A stretch of 64,000 nt of DNA from Paenibacillus sp. SY21-1 (GTDB lineage: Bacteria > Bacillota > Bacilli > Paenibacillales > Paenibacillaceae), in NCBI RefSeq assembly GCF_005222705.1, contig NZ_STGF01000003.1:124001-188000 (forward strand), written 5' to 3'. The position numbers and the translations under genes are program-made. The stretch's first letter is position 1. The number at the start of each line of letters is the position of its first letter. Under the pieces are notes generated by a model. It ran no database searches. It had not been told where the DNA came from and worked only from the letters and a program-made list of their open reading frames with translations. Shown in pieces: positions 1-7,023 of this stretch.

Positions 1-900
1 CTCGGCGTCAGACGTATTGCCTTGTCCGATTTGCTGAAAGAAATGCGGGAAATAAAAGCTGTCTCCAATCAATTCGTTAAGCACAGGCGTAACGGGCTGG
101 CCGTCTACAACGAGATTGATGCCGAGATTTTGAAAGGCCTCCAGCTGCAGAACAATGACGTTTTTCCCCTTGGCCACACCGAAAAAGTTGGGTGTGCCCG
201 CCGGCGTGCCCGAGCTGTCCTGGTACGGGTACGACCCGAGCAATTCCTCCGTAAATGCGGCGGTTTCTTTAATGTTGCCGTTTCGGATCGATGCCGCCTT
301 CTCGCCCGCCTTAATGGCCGCAGCTACCTGATAGTCAAGAAAGCCCAGACTCTCGGCCATGACCACCTCGTTCGGAATCGAGCTGCCCTTCCAGATAAAC
401 CCCCAAGAGATGCTTACGCACAGCAGCGCGGCAATCGCGACGTATAACGGCTTGGCAACCCGCTTGCTGCGATTGATCTGCACGCCTTTAAACCGCTTGA
501 CGAGGTAGACGACAAGCAGCACGACAATATCGGCAAAAAACAAGTAATAGGAGAGCTGAAGAATATCGCCCACGCTCTCCCCGATTTGCGGCACTTGGCT
601 CAGCCCATGCAGCGCCGTATAGGTCGGAACCGTCCCGTAGTAACTGAAATATATGGTCGATGCGAATAACAGCAGGGACAATAAAAAATTATAGCTGCCG
701 AATACGAGGCCCTTCCATCTGGCCGTGGTAATCAACTCGAGCACGCACAGCAGGGACAACGCCGCCGCCGCATCGGCAATCAGCCTGCCGATCTGCATGC
801 CATCAAAAACGAACAGGCGGAACAACGCCATTTTTAGCATGATAAGTATAAATACAAGCAAAAACGGCGACCTTTTGAACAAATCAGCTCTAAGCTCCAA
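1..900 (-). CDS. LtaS-type lipoteichoic acid synthase, N-terminal part (cut by window edge)
   Basis: Only the first 300 codons are present; the reading frame runs off the left edge. The conceptual protein begins with hydrophobic helices separated by short loops, as in the five-helix membrane domain of LtaS/YfnI/YqgS enzymes. A linker follows, then the start of the extracellular sulfatase-like domain (VIVLQLEAFQNLG, then GQPVTPVLNEL). That domain normally holds the catalytic Thr and metal ligands, which lie outside the window. Family enzymes polymerise glycerol-phosphate from phosphatidylglycerol on the outer membrane face. The start is a TTG at 898-900, chosen because GAGGAG lies about nine bases upstream and no ATG fits better. 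Family assignment is strong; which paralogue it is cannot be told. Confidence 0.88.
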   Translation of the reverse strand, partial: MELRADLFKRSPFLLVFILIMLKMALFRLFVFDGMQIGRLIADAAAALSLLCVLELITTARWKGLVFGSYNFLLSLLLFASTIYFSYYGTVPTYTALHGLSQVPQIGESVGDILQLSYYLFFADIVVLLVVYLVKRFKGVQINRSKRVAKPLYVAIAALLCVSISWGFIWKGSSIPNEVVMAESLGFLDYQVAAAIKAGEKAASIRNGNIKETAAFTEELLGSYPYQDSSGTPAGTPNFFGVAKGKNVIVLQLEAFQNLGINLVVDGQPVTPVLNELIGDSFYFPHFFQQIGQGNTSDAE

Positions 901-942
901 AACCGTCCACTCCTCATGTAATGCTGCTTACCGGACATATTA

Positions 943-970
943 AGAATATGTTAACTCCATAATATATCAA
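943..970 (-). promoter_or_regulatory. Candidate sigma-A promoter of the LtaS-type gene
   Basis: On the minus strand TTGATA (965-970) is followed after 16 bases by TATTCT (943-948), about 45 bases before the TTG start. Both hexamers deviate slightly from consensus and the spacer is one base short, so the call is moderate. Confidence 0.4.
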
Positions 971-1031
971 TTACAATGGGAGTGGTAGAGGGAATTGTAA
1001 GCAATTGTATGGAAGCCGATGACGCATTGGC

Positions 1032-1074
1032 AAAAAAAAGAAAGCGCTGCGCTGTGAACAGCCGCACGCTCTCT
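1032..1074 (-). terminator. Intrinsic terminator after the lipoprotein gene
   Basis: Minus-strand hairpin with a GCTG/CAGC apex stem and a TTCA loop, extended by GCG-rich lower pairs, followed by a run of eight T (A-tract at 1032-1039). It sits 20 bases past the stop of the lipoprotein gene at 1094. Confidence 0.75.
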
Positions 1075-1093
1075 TCCATTGAATCCGAATGGC

Positions 1094-1642
1094 TTATAAT
1101 TCGCCCCACGTAAAGGTAAGCTCAATGACGCCTTCTCTCGCTGCGAGCGGTCCGCCAATCAACGACCAGGCTTCGTTTGAACCGCCGGAGGAGGATGTGC
1201 CCTGAATAATAATATTCTTATCGTCAATGGTCTGACCCAAATTCTCAAGCTTCAGACTTTTGAAATAATCGTTGTACAGCTTCGTAACGTCCTCCATGCT
1301 TTGCGATGTCTCGAAAATAATAAGCACACTTTTTTTGCTCTCGTTTTCCGCGCCCGTCGACGTCGTAATCGTTACATCCTCCGGAAAAGGGAAGCCTTCG
1401 GGCATTTGCTCCGGCAGCTCGCTGCCATTCACTTCCGCTAACGGCGACTCCTCTGTCGCTTCTGGCGCAGATGTCGCCGCCTCCATATGATCCGTGTCCG
1501 CTTCCGCTGTCGGTTTCGTCTCGGCAATTGGGGTCGTCGGCTCCGTGTTCACAGACCCTTCGTTCGCCTCGCCGCCGCATGCGCTCAGCATAACCGCAAG
1601 CGCCGACAAATAGATAAAACTCAGCCACTTTTTACGCTTCAT
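1094..1642 (-). CDS. Secreted lipoprotein of unknown function
   Basis: 182-residue product. It starts at the ATG at 1640-1642 (MKRKKW), preceded by GGGAG; a longer in-frame extension lacks a ribosome site. The N-terminus is a lipoprotein signal (KRKK, hydrophobic stretch, lipobox LSAC), so the mature protein should be attached to the outer face of the membrane. A low-complexity Thr/Glu/Pro/Ala linker follows. The C-terminal half (from about LPEQMPEGFPFPEDV) looks like a small compact domain with repeated Val/Ile strands. The pattern PxxFPxPxD with Lys/Tyr-rich helices recalls small hypothetical lipoproteins of Paenibacillus, but I do not recognise a named family. It is followed by its own terminator, so it is probably monocistronic. 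Confidence 0.8.
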   Translation of the reverse strand: MKRKKWLSFIYLSALAVMLSACGGEANEGSVNTEPTTPIAETKPTAEADTDHMEAATSAPEATEESPLAEVNGSELPEQMPEGFPFPEDVTITTSTGAENESKKSVLIIFETSQSMEDVTKLYNDYFKSLKLENLGQTIDDKNIIIQGTSSSGGSNEAWSLIGGPLAAREGVIELTFTWGEL

Positions 1643-1759
1643 GCTCTCATCTCCCGTTCTGTTGATAGCTGTCAGCCTACGCTGAATGGGCCCTAGCTTC
1701 CTTACCCACAAATTTACAGACTGAAACAAGGAATGCAGAGACATGAAGCGATCGGGCAG

Positions 1760-2140
1760 CTACTCTGCGAGCGTCGGCTCTTCCAGATTATTGAGAATAT
1801 TATCCTCCAGCACGGCGCGTTTGCTGCCATATTCCTTGAGGATGTGCACATCTCCCCAGTTGCAAAGCGCGGTCAAAATCGGCCGAAGACTTTCACCGTA
1901 TTCACTCAGCTTGTATTCCACCTTAGGAGGAACCTGCTGATGCACGACTCGGTTCACGATACCGTCATCCTCCAGTTCCCTAAGCTGCTGCGTCAGCATT
2001 TTTTGCGTAATGCTTGGCATCAGCCGCTTGAGCTCTCCGGTCCTTTTGGTCCCATGCGTCAAATGGCAGAGGATGACACATTTCCACTTGCCGCCAATCA
2101 CATCAAGCGTCGCCTCTACAGAGATGTTGTATTTTTTCAT
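1760..2140 (-). CDS. ytcD: HxlR-family transcriptional regulator, YtcD-like
   Basis: 126 residues, the usual length for HxlR proteins (single winged-helix domain, dimeric). The sequence from [19 protein letters not shown] through [16 protein letters not shown] and [13 protein letters not shown] matches my recollection of B. subtilis YtcD closely. Family members such as YodB, CatR and HypR sense reactive electrophiles through cysteines; here Cys occurs at residues 21 and 25 and once more near residue 92. In B. subtilis ytcD lies beside ytbD (MFS transporter) and ytbE (aldo-keto reductase). Here the same neighbours are present divergently but broken by a deletion (2313-2979). The regulator itself is intact and probably autoregulates through the palindromes in the shared intergenic region. 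Confidence 0.85.
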   Translation of the reverse strand: MKKYNISVEATLDVIGGKWKCVILCHLTHGTKRTGELKRLMPSITQKMLTQQLRELEDDGIVNRVVHQQVPPKVEYKLSEYGESLRPILTALCNWGDVHILKEYGSKRAVLEDNILNNLEEPTLAE

Positions 2141-2212
2141 TGCGCTTGTTCATTCCTCCTTATAATGGAGCATCCGACGAGATTTGTTCCAGCGGCTCTA
2201 TAGGCACTTTTT

Positions 2213-2242
2213 AGTACCTACCGTACTTTATAGTGCGTACTA
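2213..2242. promoter_or_regulatory. Paired palindromes, candidate HxlR operator
   Basis: AGTAC-ctacc-GTACT (2213-2227) and TAGT-gcgt-ACTA (2231-2242) lie in tandem in the divergent region between the HxlR gene and the ytbD remnant. A TATAAT (2264-2269) for the rightward gene follows. HxlR regulators bind short inverted repeats of this kind. The assignment is inferred from position and symmetry. Confidence 0.5.
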
Positions 2243-2312
2243 TTATTGATTAACTCTTCATCCTATAATAACACTTGTCGATCGAACGCACGATACAGAA
2301 GGATAGGAGAGA

Positions 2313-2447
2313 ATGCTCATGCAAGTCAATCAACCGAATCGCACGCTTGCCCTGCTTGCTCTGGCCATCAGCGCCTTCGCTATAGGTACGACTGAATTTA
2401 TTAGTGTAGGAAGAGACGTTAGCCGCCTATCAGACAAGCTTGAATAA
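2313..2447 (+). pseudogene. 5' remnant of a ytbD-like MFS transporter gene
   Basis: An ATG with a good ribosome site (GGATAGGAGA) opens a 44-codon frame. Its first ~33 residues (NRTLALLALAISAFAIGTTE, then FISVG) are the first transmembrane segment and signature of the YtbD/YdhP group of MFS drug exporters. A full transporter has about 400 residues and twelve helices. Here the frame leaves the MFS sequence after FISVG, enters aldo-keto reductase sequence out of frame and stops at 2445-2447. The start, its Shine-Dalgarno and the upstream palindromes remain intact, so the truncated peptide could still be translated, but it cannot transport. Confidence 0.85.
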
Positions 2448-2979
2448 GCTGGGCTTGGACTATCTGGATCTTTATCTGATCCACTGGCCGGTGCAAGGAA
2501 AGTACGTGGAAGCATGGCGGGCTTTGGAACATCTGTACGATCAGGGTAAAGTAAAAGCGATCGGAGTAAGCAACTTTCAGGTGCATCACTTGGAGAAGCT
2601 GCTGAAGGTGGCCAGCGTGAAGCCGGCAGTGAACCAGATTGAGCTTCACTCGCGTCTTTCCCAGACAGAGCTGCGAGCATATGGCAAGAAGCACAGCATC
2701 GCAATAGAAGCATGGTCGCCTCTTATGCAAGGCGAGCTCCTTCAAAATGAGCTGCTCCGGGAGATTGGCGCTATGTATCACAAAACGGCGGCCCAGGTCA
2801 TTCTGCGCTGGGATCTGCAGCACGGAATCGTGACCATTCCAAAGTCTGTTACAGAGCGGCGAATTCAAGAGAATGCCGATATCTTCGACTTTGAGCTAAC
2901 CGATGAACAGATGGCGCAAATTGACGAGCTTAATGAGAATCGCCGCGTCGGTCCAGACCCTGACAACTTTGATTTTTAA
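2410..2979 (+). pseudogene. 3' remnant of a ytbE-like aldo-keto reductase gene
   Basis: From GAAGAG at 2410 the frame encodes the C-terminal two thirds of an AKR TIM barrel (YLDLYLIHWP, GVSNFQVHHLEKLL, LRWDLQHGIVTIPKS, and a C-terminal RVGPDPDNFDF very like B. subtilis YtbE). A TAG (2407-2409) lies directly upstream in this frame. About 90 N-terminal residues are missing, including the segments that carry the family's catalytic Asp, Tyr and Lys; only the histidine of LIHWP is left. A TTG at 2440 could start translation but would not give an active enzyme. The junction with the MFS remnant is near 2405-2410. It reads as a single internal deletion of the ytbD-ytbE operon rather than slow decay, because both flanks look undamaged. 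Confidence 0.85.
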
Positions 2980-3039
2980 CTCGCTGGATGAAATGGCTGT
3001 TCACCGCCAAATACGTCTGTTAACTAGCGGATGACTGAC

Positions 3040-3059
3040 TATTGTATACCTGTACAATA
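3040..3059. promoter_or_regulatory. Perfect 7-bp inverted repeat, operator-like
   Basis: TATTGTA-tacctg-TACAATA lies in the convergent gap between the reductase remnant and the TetR gene. Size and symmetry fit a dimeric repressor operator, but no start codon is adjacent, so it may be inert or a relic. Confidence 0.3.
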
Positions 3060-3066
3060 AACCCAT

Positions 3067-3113
3067 GCGTAAGCGAGCACATGCCACGATTGAGTGACAT
3101 GAGCCGCTTACGC
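3067..3113 (-). terminator. Hairpin at the end of the TetR gene
   Basis: GCGTAAGCG (3067-3075) pairs perfectly with CGCTTACGC (3105-3113), with additional CATG/CATG pairing inside. It overlaps the TetR stop codon at 3108-3110. The following T-tract on the minus strand is weak (GGGTTTATT), so the termination role is likely but not certain. Confidence 0.5.
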
Positions 3114-3710
3114 TTGCCTCGTAAAAACGACCGCGTTCATTTTGCCGTTAATCAGCAGCATCAGCTGCTCTGCCATATACTCCGCCGAATATTTGAAGCC
3201 TGTCTCGGCCCAGTGCATGATGACTCCAACCGTTGCCGAGAGCTGGTAGCTCAGCAGAATTTCATAATCAATGGGCGGATTCGTCTGCTCCATTTCAATA
3301 TGCATATCTTTCCGCATCGAGTTGCGCAGCGCGTCGAACAGCTCCAAGGAGAAGCTGCGATCCGCAGCCAGCAATGCTTGAAACAACTGCTTTCGCTCAC
3401 CGATATGGCTGAAAATAAGCAAGCTTGACGGATAAATAGCGTTAGCCCCTACCTGATCCATACCTTCATAGGGTGTCAGCAATCCTCTCGTAAAGCCTTC
3501 CAGAAACTTCTGCTTCAGCTCGGCTAGCAGCTCTTCCTTGCCGATATAATGCCTGTAAAAGGTTCCCCGGTTATAGTCGGCCCGTTCCGCTATATTCAGT
3601 ACCGTTACCGATTCGTAGCCCGATTCAAGCACCAGCTCAACGAATGCCTGCTGAATGGCCTGGCGGGTGCGCCTTGTCCTTCTGTCCTCTGACTTGGCTT
3701 CCTCCATCAT
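3108..3710 (-). CDS. TetR/AcrR-family transcriptional regulator
   Basis: 200 residues, standard TetR length. Residues 10-60 form the DNA-binding helices (RRTRQAIQQAFVELVLESGY, then VLNIAERADYNRGTFYRHY with the typical recognition helix ending in FYRHY). The C-terminal helical domain resembles the TetR_C domains of YfiR-like or DhaS-like regulators; its ligand cannot be predicted. The start is the ATG at 3708-3710 behind GGGGGAGCG. The divergently transcribed SDR oxidoreductase at 4091 is the most likely target by position. A 380-base gap separates them, which is unusually long for a simple divergent operator. Confidence 0.85.
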   Translation of the reverse strand: MMEEAKSEDRRTRRTRQAIQQAFVELVLESGYESVTVLNIAERADYNRGTFYRHYIGKEELLAELKQKFLEGFTRGLLTPYEGMDQVGANAIYPSSLLIFSHIGERKQLFQALLAADRSFSLELFDALRNSMRKDMHIEMEQTNPPIDYEILLSYQLSATVGVIMHWAETGFKYSAEYMAEQLMLLINGKMNAVVFTRQA

Positions 3711-4090
3711 CGCTCCCCCCGCTCTCTTGTTAGCTTTTCCTCGTGCAAAATAACTGAATAGCTCTCATGTATCCGAAGCAAGCTACAAATACTTAAAACT
3801 TTTGGCACAACCTAATCGTCAGTGTTTGATCGAAAACAGAGCAACAGTCTTATAAATCCTTATAGTTAAACATTCGATTTTATCATCTAGGCAGGCAACA
3901 CGGTTTAGCTTTCTGTCCTAAATCATTGTATTTCGTTAACAGATCCAGATCAACCGTTGCGTACTCAACATCAGCACATTCATTGCTTATTGTCGCTTTA
4001 TGTGCCGAGGTGTAGGCTAATTATAGTGTCACACAATAGTCAAATCTTTAACACCTATACCAAATCCATTGCAAAGGAAGCGAATTGATT
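3711..4090. other. 380-base divergent intergenic region
   Basis: AT-rich stretch between the TetR and SDR starts. I see no open frame with a ribosome site, no strong hairpin and no clear palindrome. It must hold both promoters, but no hexamer pair is good enough to place one. AAAGGAAG at about 4073-4080 serves the SDR gene. Confidence 0.5.
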
Positions 4091-4858
4091 ATGAGTACAT
4101 CTCCCAATAAAACGGCGGTCATTACAGGCGCAGCAGGCGGCATCGGCAAAGCGCTTGCCAAACGTTTCGTAGAGCGCGGCGTCAACCTCGTTCTTGTCGA
4201 TCTGAAGCAGGATGCCGTAGAGCAAGTCATCAAGGAACTGGGCTTGAATGATTCGAACTCGCTGGCAGTCGCAGCCGATGTGTCCAAAGAAGAGGATGTG
4301 CAGAATTACGTAGCCAAAGCCGTCGAGAAATTCGGTACTATCGATTATTTCGCGAACAACGCCGGTATTGAGGGACCTTCCGGCTTAATCGAGGAACAAA
4401 GCGTTCAGGCGCTTGATCTTGTCTATAACGTGAACGTACGCGGCGTATTTCTTGGCTTGCACTATGTCGTTCCCGTTATGAAAAAACAGCAGTCCGGCGC
4501 CATTCTTAACACCTCATCGCTGGCTGGTCTGATGGGCGCTCCCGGAATGTCGCCTTACATTATGTCCAAGCACGCAGTCATCGGACTGACACGCGTAACG
4601 GCCAACGAGCTGGCTGCGCATGGCATTCGCGTGAACGCCGTATTGCCGGGCACCATTAATACGCGCATGATGCGTCAAATTGAACAAAACTTTGGCGACG
4701 TGGAAGCATTCAAATCAGCGAATGAAGCTGCTACGCCAATGGGCCGCTACGGCGAGCCGGAAGAGGTGGCCGCAGTCATGAACTTCCTGCTCTCGGATGA
4801 AGCCTCCTTCGTCACCGCCTCCCTGTATACCGTGGATGGCGGCATGATTGGGCAATAA
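4091..4858 (+). CDS. Short-chain dehydrogenase/reductase (classical SDR)
   Basis: 255 residues. The Rossmann motif TGAAGGIGKA binds the dinucleotide, NNAG follows at about residue 90, and the catalytic set is Ser in LNTSSLAG plus YxxxK in SPYIMSKHA. Asp in LVDLK after beta-strand 2 suggests NAD(H) rather than NADP(H). The C-terminus ends in the usual TVDGGMIGQ. The substrate cannot be read from sequence. The ATG at 4091 is preferred over an upstream TTG at 4085 because of spacing from AAAGGAAG. It is divergent from the TetR gene, which may regulate it, and ends before a bidirectional terminator. Confidence 0.88.
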   Translation: MSTSPNKTAVITGAAGGIGKALAKRFVERGVNLVLVDLKQDAVEQVIKELGLNDSNSLAVAADVSKEEDVQNYVAKAVEKFGTIDYFANNAGIEGPSGLIEEQSVQALDLVYNVNVRGVFLGLHYVVPVMKKQQSGAILNTSSLAGLMGAPGMSPYIMSKHAVIGLTRVTANELAAHGIRVNAVLPGTINTRMMRQIEQNFGDVEAFKSANEAATPMGRYGEPEEVAAVMNFLLSDEASFVTASLYTVDGGMIGQ

Positions 4859-5009
4859 TACAGGCCTTTAAGCAGCAGATTGCTAAGCTGAGAGTAGCTA
4901 CCTGAAAGCTCAAGCGTAAAAGGGCTGACGCTGCCCGCAGACGGCAAAGCTAACGTTTGGCGTGGAAATAGAAGCGGATTATAAGTGCAAAGCTTATTAA
5001 TCCTTATAG

Positions 5010-5052
5010 CTGAACAAAGAGGCGACCCTTAATGAGTCGCCTCTTTGTTCAG
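5010..5052. terminator. Bidirectional intrinsic terminator
   Basis: A 17-bp perfect stem, CTGAACAAAGAGGCGAC (5010-5026) with GTCGCCTCTTTGTTCAG (5036-5052) and a nine-base loop, sits between convergent genes. It overlaps the last codons of the FhuF-like gene. Confidence 0.85.
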
Positions 5053-5868
5053 CTTGTCTATGCGCTGCGCTATTGTCGCTTTCGGACAAGTTGTACAGTA
5101 GCCGTGCTCATCAGCCAGTCTGTAAGCCAGACAGCAATGCTTGCGCACATAGAAATCATGACCGGTATACGCCGGATGACTGAACAGCTTGCCGCGAATG
5201 GCGAGCGGACCGGCTTTGGCTCCGTGCCCCCGAGCAAGCTCGGGCGATAACAGCGTCTGCAAATCAGCACGCAGCAGACCTTCTCGCAGTCGAGCGTCGG
5301 CTGGGCCTTCCTCAAGCAGCAATGACAAATACAAGTTTTGAATATTAATGGATAACAACGACCACATGCCCGCTGGAGGCGCCCCTGTGCTATTCGCTAC
5401 GGCAATAAATACTGGCGCAATATGCTCAGCAAGCAGCCTGCTGGCATAGGCAAACAGCTCGCTTGCACGCGCGCCCTTATCCTCCAGCGGCAGGGCATTC
5501 ATCACTTCCGCTGGAGAGAGACGGTACACCATCTCCGCTTCATGCGTCATTCGGAAGTGCGCATCCTGCGGAGCAGCGGGCAAAAGGATGTCATAGACGG
5601 AGGCTGCATACAAAAGCCCCATCACAAGCACGGAGTATCGTTTGGCAAACATCGTACCGACGATAAGCGGCTCTGCGCCGAGCAATTGCTCCGTTTGAAT
5701 AGCCAATATGTGATTAAGGCGGGCCGGAATCAGGAAATCCTCGGCGGAATGAGGATAGTCCTCAGAGGTTGATCTTCCTTCCTCCATCTGCCAGGTCGAG
5801 ACACAAAACCGTCTATCCAGCGCGATTTTCCCCTCCACGTTCCAGCGTTCCATTGACATGACGTTCAT
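5029..5868 (-). CDS. FhuF-like siderophore-iron reductase (2Fe-2S)
   Basis: 279 residues. The C-terminus carries CC-x11-C-x2-C (HCCLAYR...YCTTCPK), the unusual 2Fe-2S ligand set of the FhuF family, which reduces ferric siderophores in the cytoplasm to release iron. E. coli FhuF has, as I recall, CC-x10-C-x2-C, so the spacing differs by one. The rest (LGAEPLIVGTMFAKRYSVL, MWSLLSINIQNLYL) fits the FhuF/IucA-C-like helical N-domain. The ATG overlaps the stop of the binding-protein gene upstream (TAATG), which implies translational coupling and a shared Fur-controlled transcript. Its job is probably to reduce the ferric siderophore imported through that binding protein. Confidence 0.82.
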   Translation of the reverse strand: MNVMSMERWNVEGKIALDRRFCVSTWQMEEGRSTSEDYPHSAEDFLIPARLNHILAIQTEQLLGAEPLIVGTMFAKRYSVLVMGLLYAASVYDILLPAAPQDAHFRMTHEAEMVYRLSPAEVMNALPLEDKGARASELFAYASRLLAEHIAPVFIAVANSTGAPPAGMWSLLSINIQNLYLSLLLEEGPADARLREGLLRADLQTLLSPELARGHGAKAGPLAIRGKLFSHPAYTGHDFYVRKHCCLAYRLADEHGYCTTCPKATIAQRIDKLNKEATH

Positions 5869-6905
5869 TACACGTTAAGAAAATCTGTAATTTGATCGAT
5901 AATCGTACTGCGCCCAAGCGTTCCCCAGCTTAAATAAAGCCAGTATTCGGTGACGAGCATTTGCTGTTGCTGTACAGCAGGAACCGATTCCCATAGCTTG
6001 CTGCCCGCTATTTCCTCCAGCATGCTTTCCCCTTGTATACCGTCCGTCTGCAGAAAAATATAATCAGCGCCCAGCTCAGGTATTTTTTCCTGCGACAGTT
6101 CAATCCGTTCAGTCTCGGTCAGCTCCGACGGCTCTAGGCCCAGCTTGTCATAAAGCAAATAATTAAGGGGATGTCCCTCCGAGCCGTACAGCTGCAGCTC
6201 CTTCTCTCGTACTCGAATATAAGCGGTACGTTTGCCATCCAGTGCCTCAAGCTTCTCTTTTACTGCGGCTGCCTTGCGGTCAAGCTCGGCAATTGCCTGC
6301 TCTGCCACTTCTTCTTTGCCAAAAATTTCGGCAACCTTGCGCAAATCAATCTGCCAGTCATCCGACACAAGACCCGCATTCGGATCAGGCTTGGCATTCG
6401 AATCATGCTCAGGGATGCCGAGCACGATCGTTGGCGCTATTTTGGTCAAATCTTCATAAGCGACTTCGCCCATCTGCTTATTAATTAGAATCAAATCAGG
6501 CGCAAGCTCCAGGACGGCCTCCAAGTTGAGCGCCTCGCTGCCTCCTTCAAGCAGATGAATGCCCTCCAGCTGCTTCGCCATATAAGGAAGCACCTTATTG
6601 TTATACTGCGGGGTTACGAGCATGCCATAAGGCTTTTCTCCTATCGTCAGCAGATGATCCGCATATTCGCTCTGCATGACAAATATTTTTTGGGGATGCG
6701 CCGGAACGGTCGTCGTTCCTTTCAAATGTGTGATGACCCGCTCCGTCACTTCGGTTGTCGCTGAAGGCTGACTCGGCTCAGTCGTTATACTTCCCTCAGA
6801 AGCTGGCTGATTGCCGCCGTTTGCGCTGCCGCATGCCGCAAGCATCATACAGATCGCAGCCATTGCCAGGAAAAGGACAAGCCCGCGCTTTGTTGAAAAT
6901 GTCAT
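5868..6905 (-). CDS. Ferric-siderophore-binding lipoprotein (ABC importer)
   Basis: 345 residues from the ATG at 6903-6905 (MTFSTKRG), behind GGGTGG. A longer frame upstream crosses the Fur site and was not used. Lipobox MLAAC (Cys at about residue 25), a Ser/Thr/Pro-rich linker, then a two-lobed class III binding-protein fold (TTVPAHPQKIFVMQSEYADHL, LNLEAVLELAPDLILINKQ). Anchored outside the cell, it should hand a ferric siderophore to a FecCD-type permease. No permease is in this operon; the partner is either the pair at 27172-29197 or one outside the window. A Fur box lies immediately upstream, and an AraC/binding-protein fusion regulator is encoded just above it. Confidence 0.87.
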   Translation of the reverse strand: MTFSTKRGLVLFLAMAAICMMLAACGSANGGNQPASEGSITTEPSQPSATTEVTERVITHLKGTTTVPAHPQKIFVMQSEYADHLLTIGEKPYGMLVTPQYNNKVLPYMAKQLEGIHLLEGGSEALNLEAVLELAPDLILINKQMGEVAYEDLTKIAPTIVLGIPEHDSNAKPDPNAGLVSDDWQIDLRKVAEIFGKEEVAEQAIAELDRKAAAVKEKLEALDGKRTAYIRVREKELQLYGSEGHPLNYLLYDKLGLEPSELTETERIELSQEKIPELGADYIFLQTDGIQGESMLEEIAGSKLWESVPAVQQQQMLVTEYWLYLSWGTLGRSTIIDQITDFLNV

Positions 6906-6923
6906 GTTTGCCACCCTTTCGTT

Positions 6924-6942
6924 AATAACGATTCTCATTATC
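6924..6942 (-). promoter_or_regulatory. Fur box upstream of the siderophore-binding protein gene
   Basis: Read on the minus strand, GATAATGAGAATCGTTATT matches the 19-bp consensus GATAATGATAATCATTATC at 16 positions. It starts 19 bases upstream of the gene start. A TTGACG just above it may be the -35 of the controlled promoter. Confidence 0.8.
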
Positions 6943-7023
6943 GTCAATAAGAATAGCATGCCCCTTCCAGGCATGCCATGTCCATTAGGGTGGAGTTTTG
7001 GCACGAATGTGCGATACGGGAAA

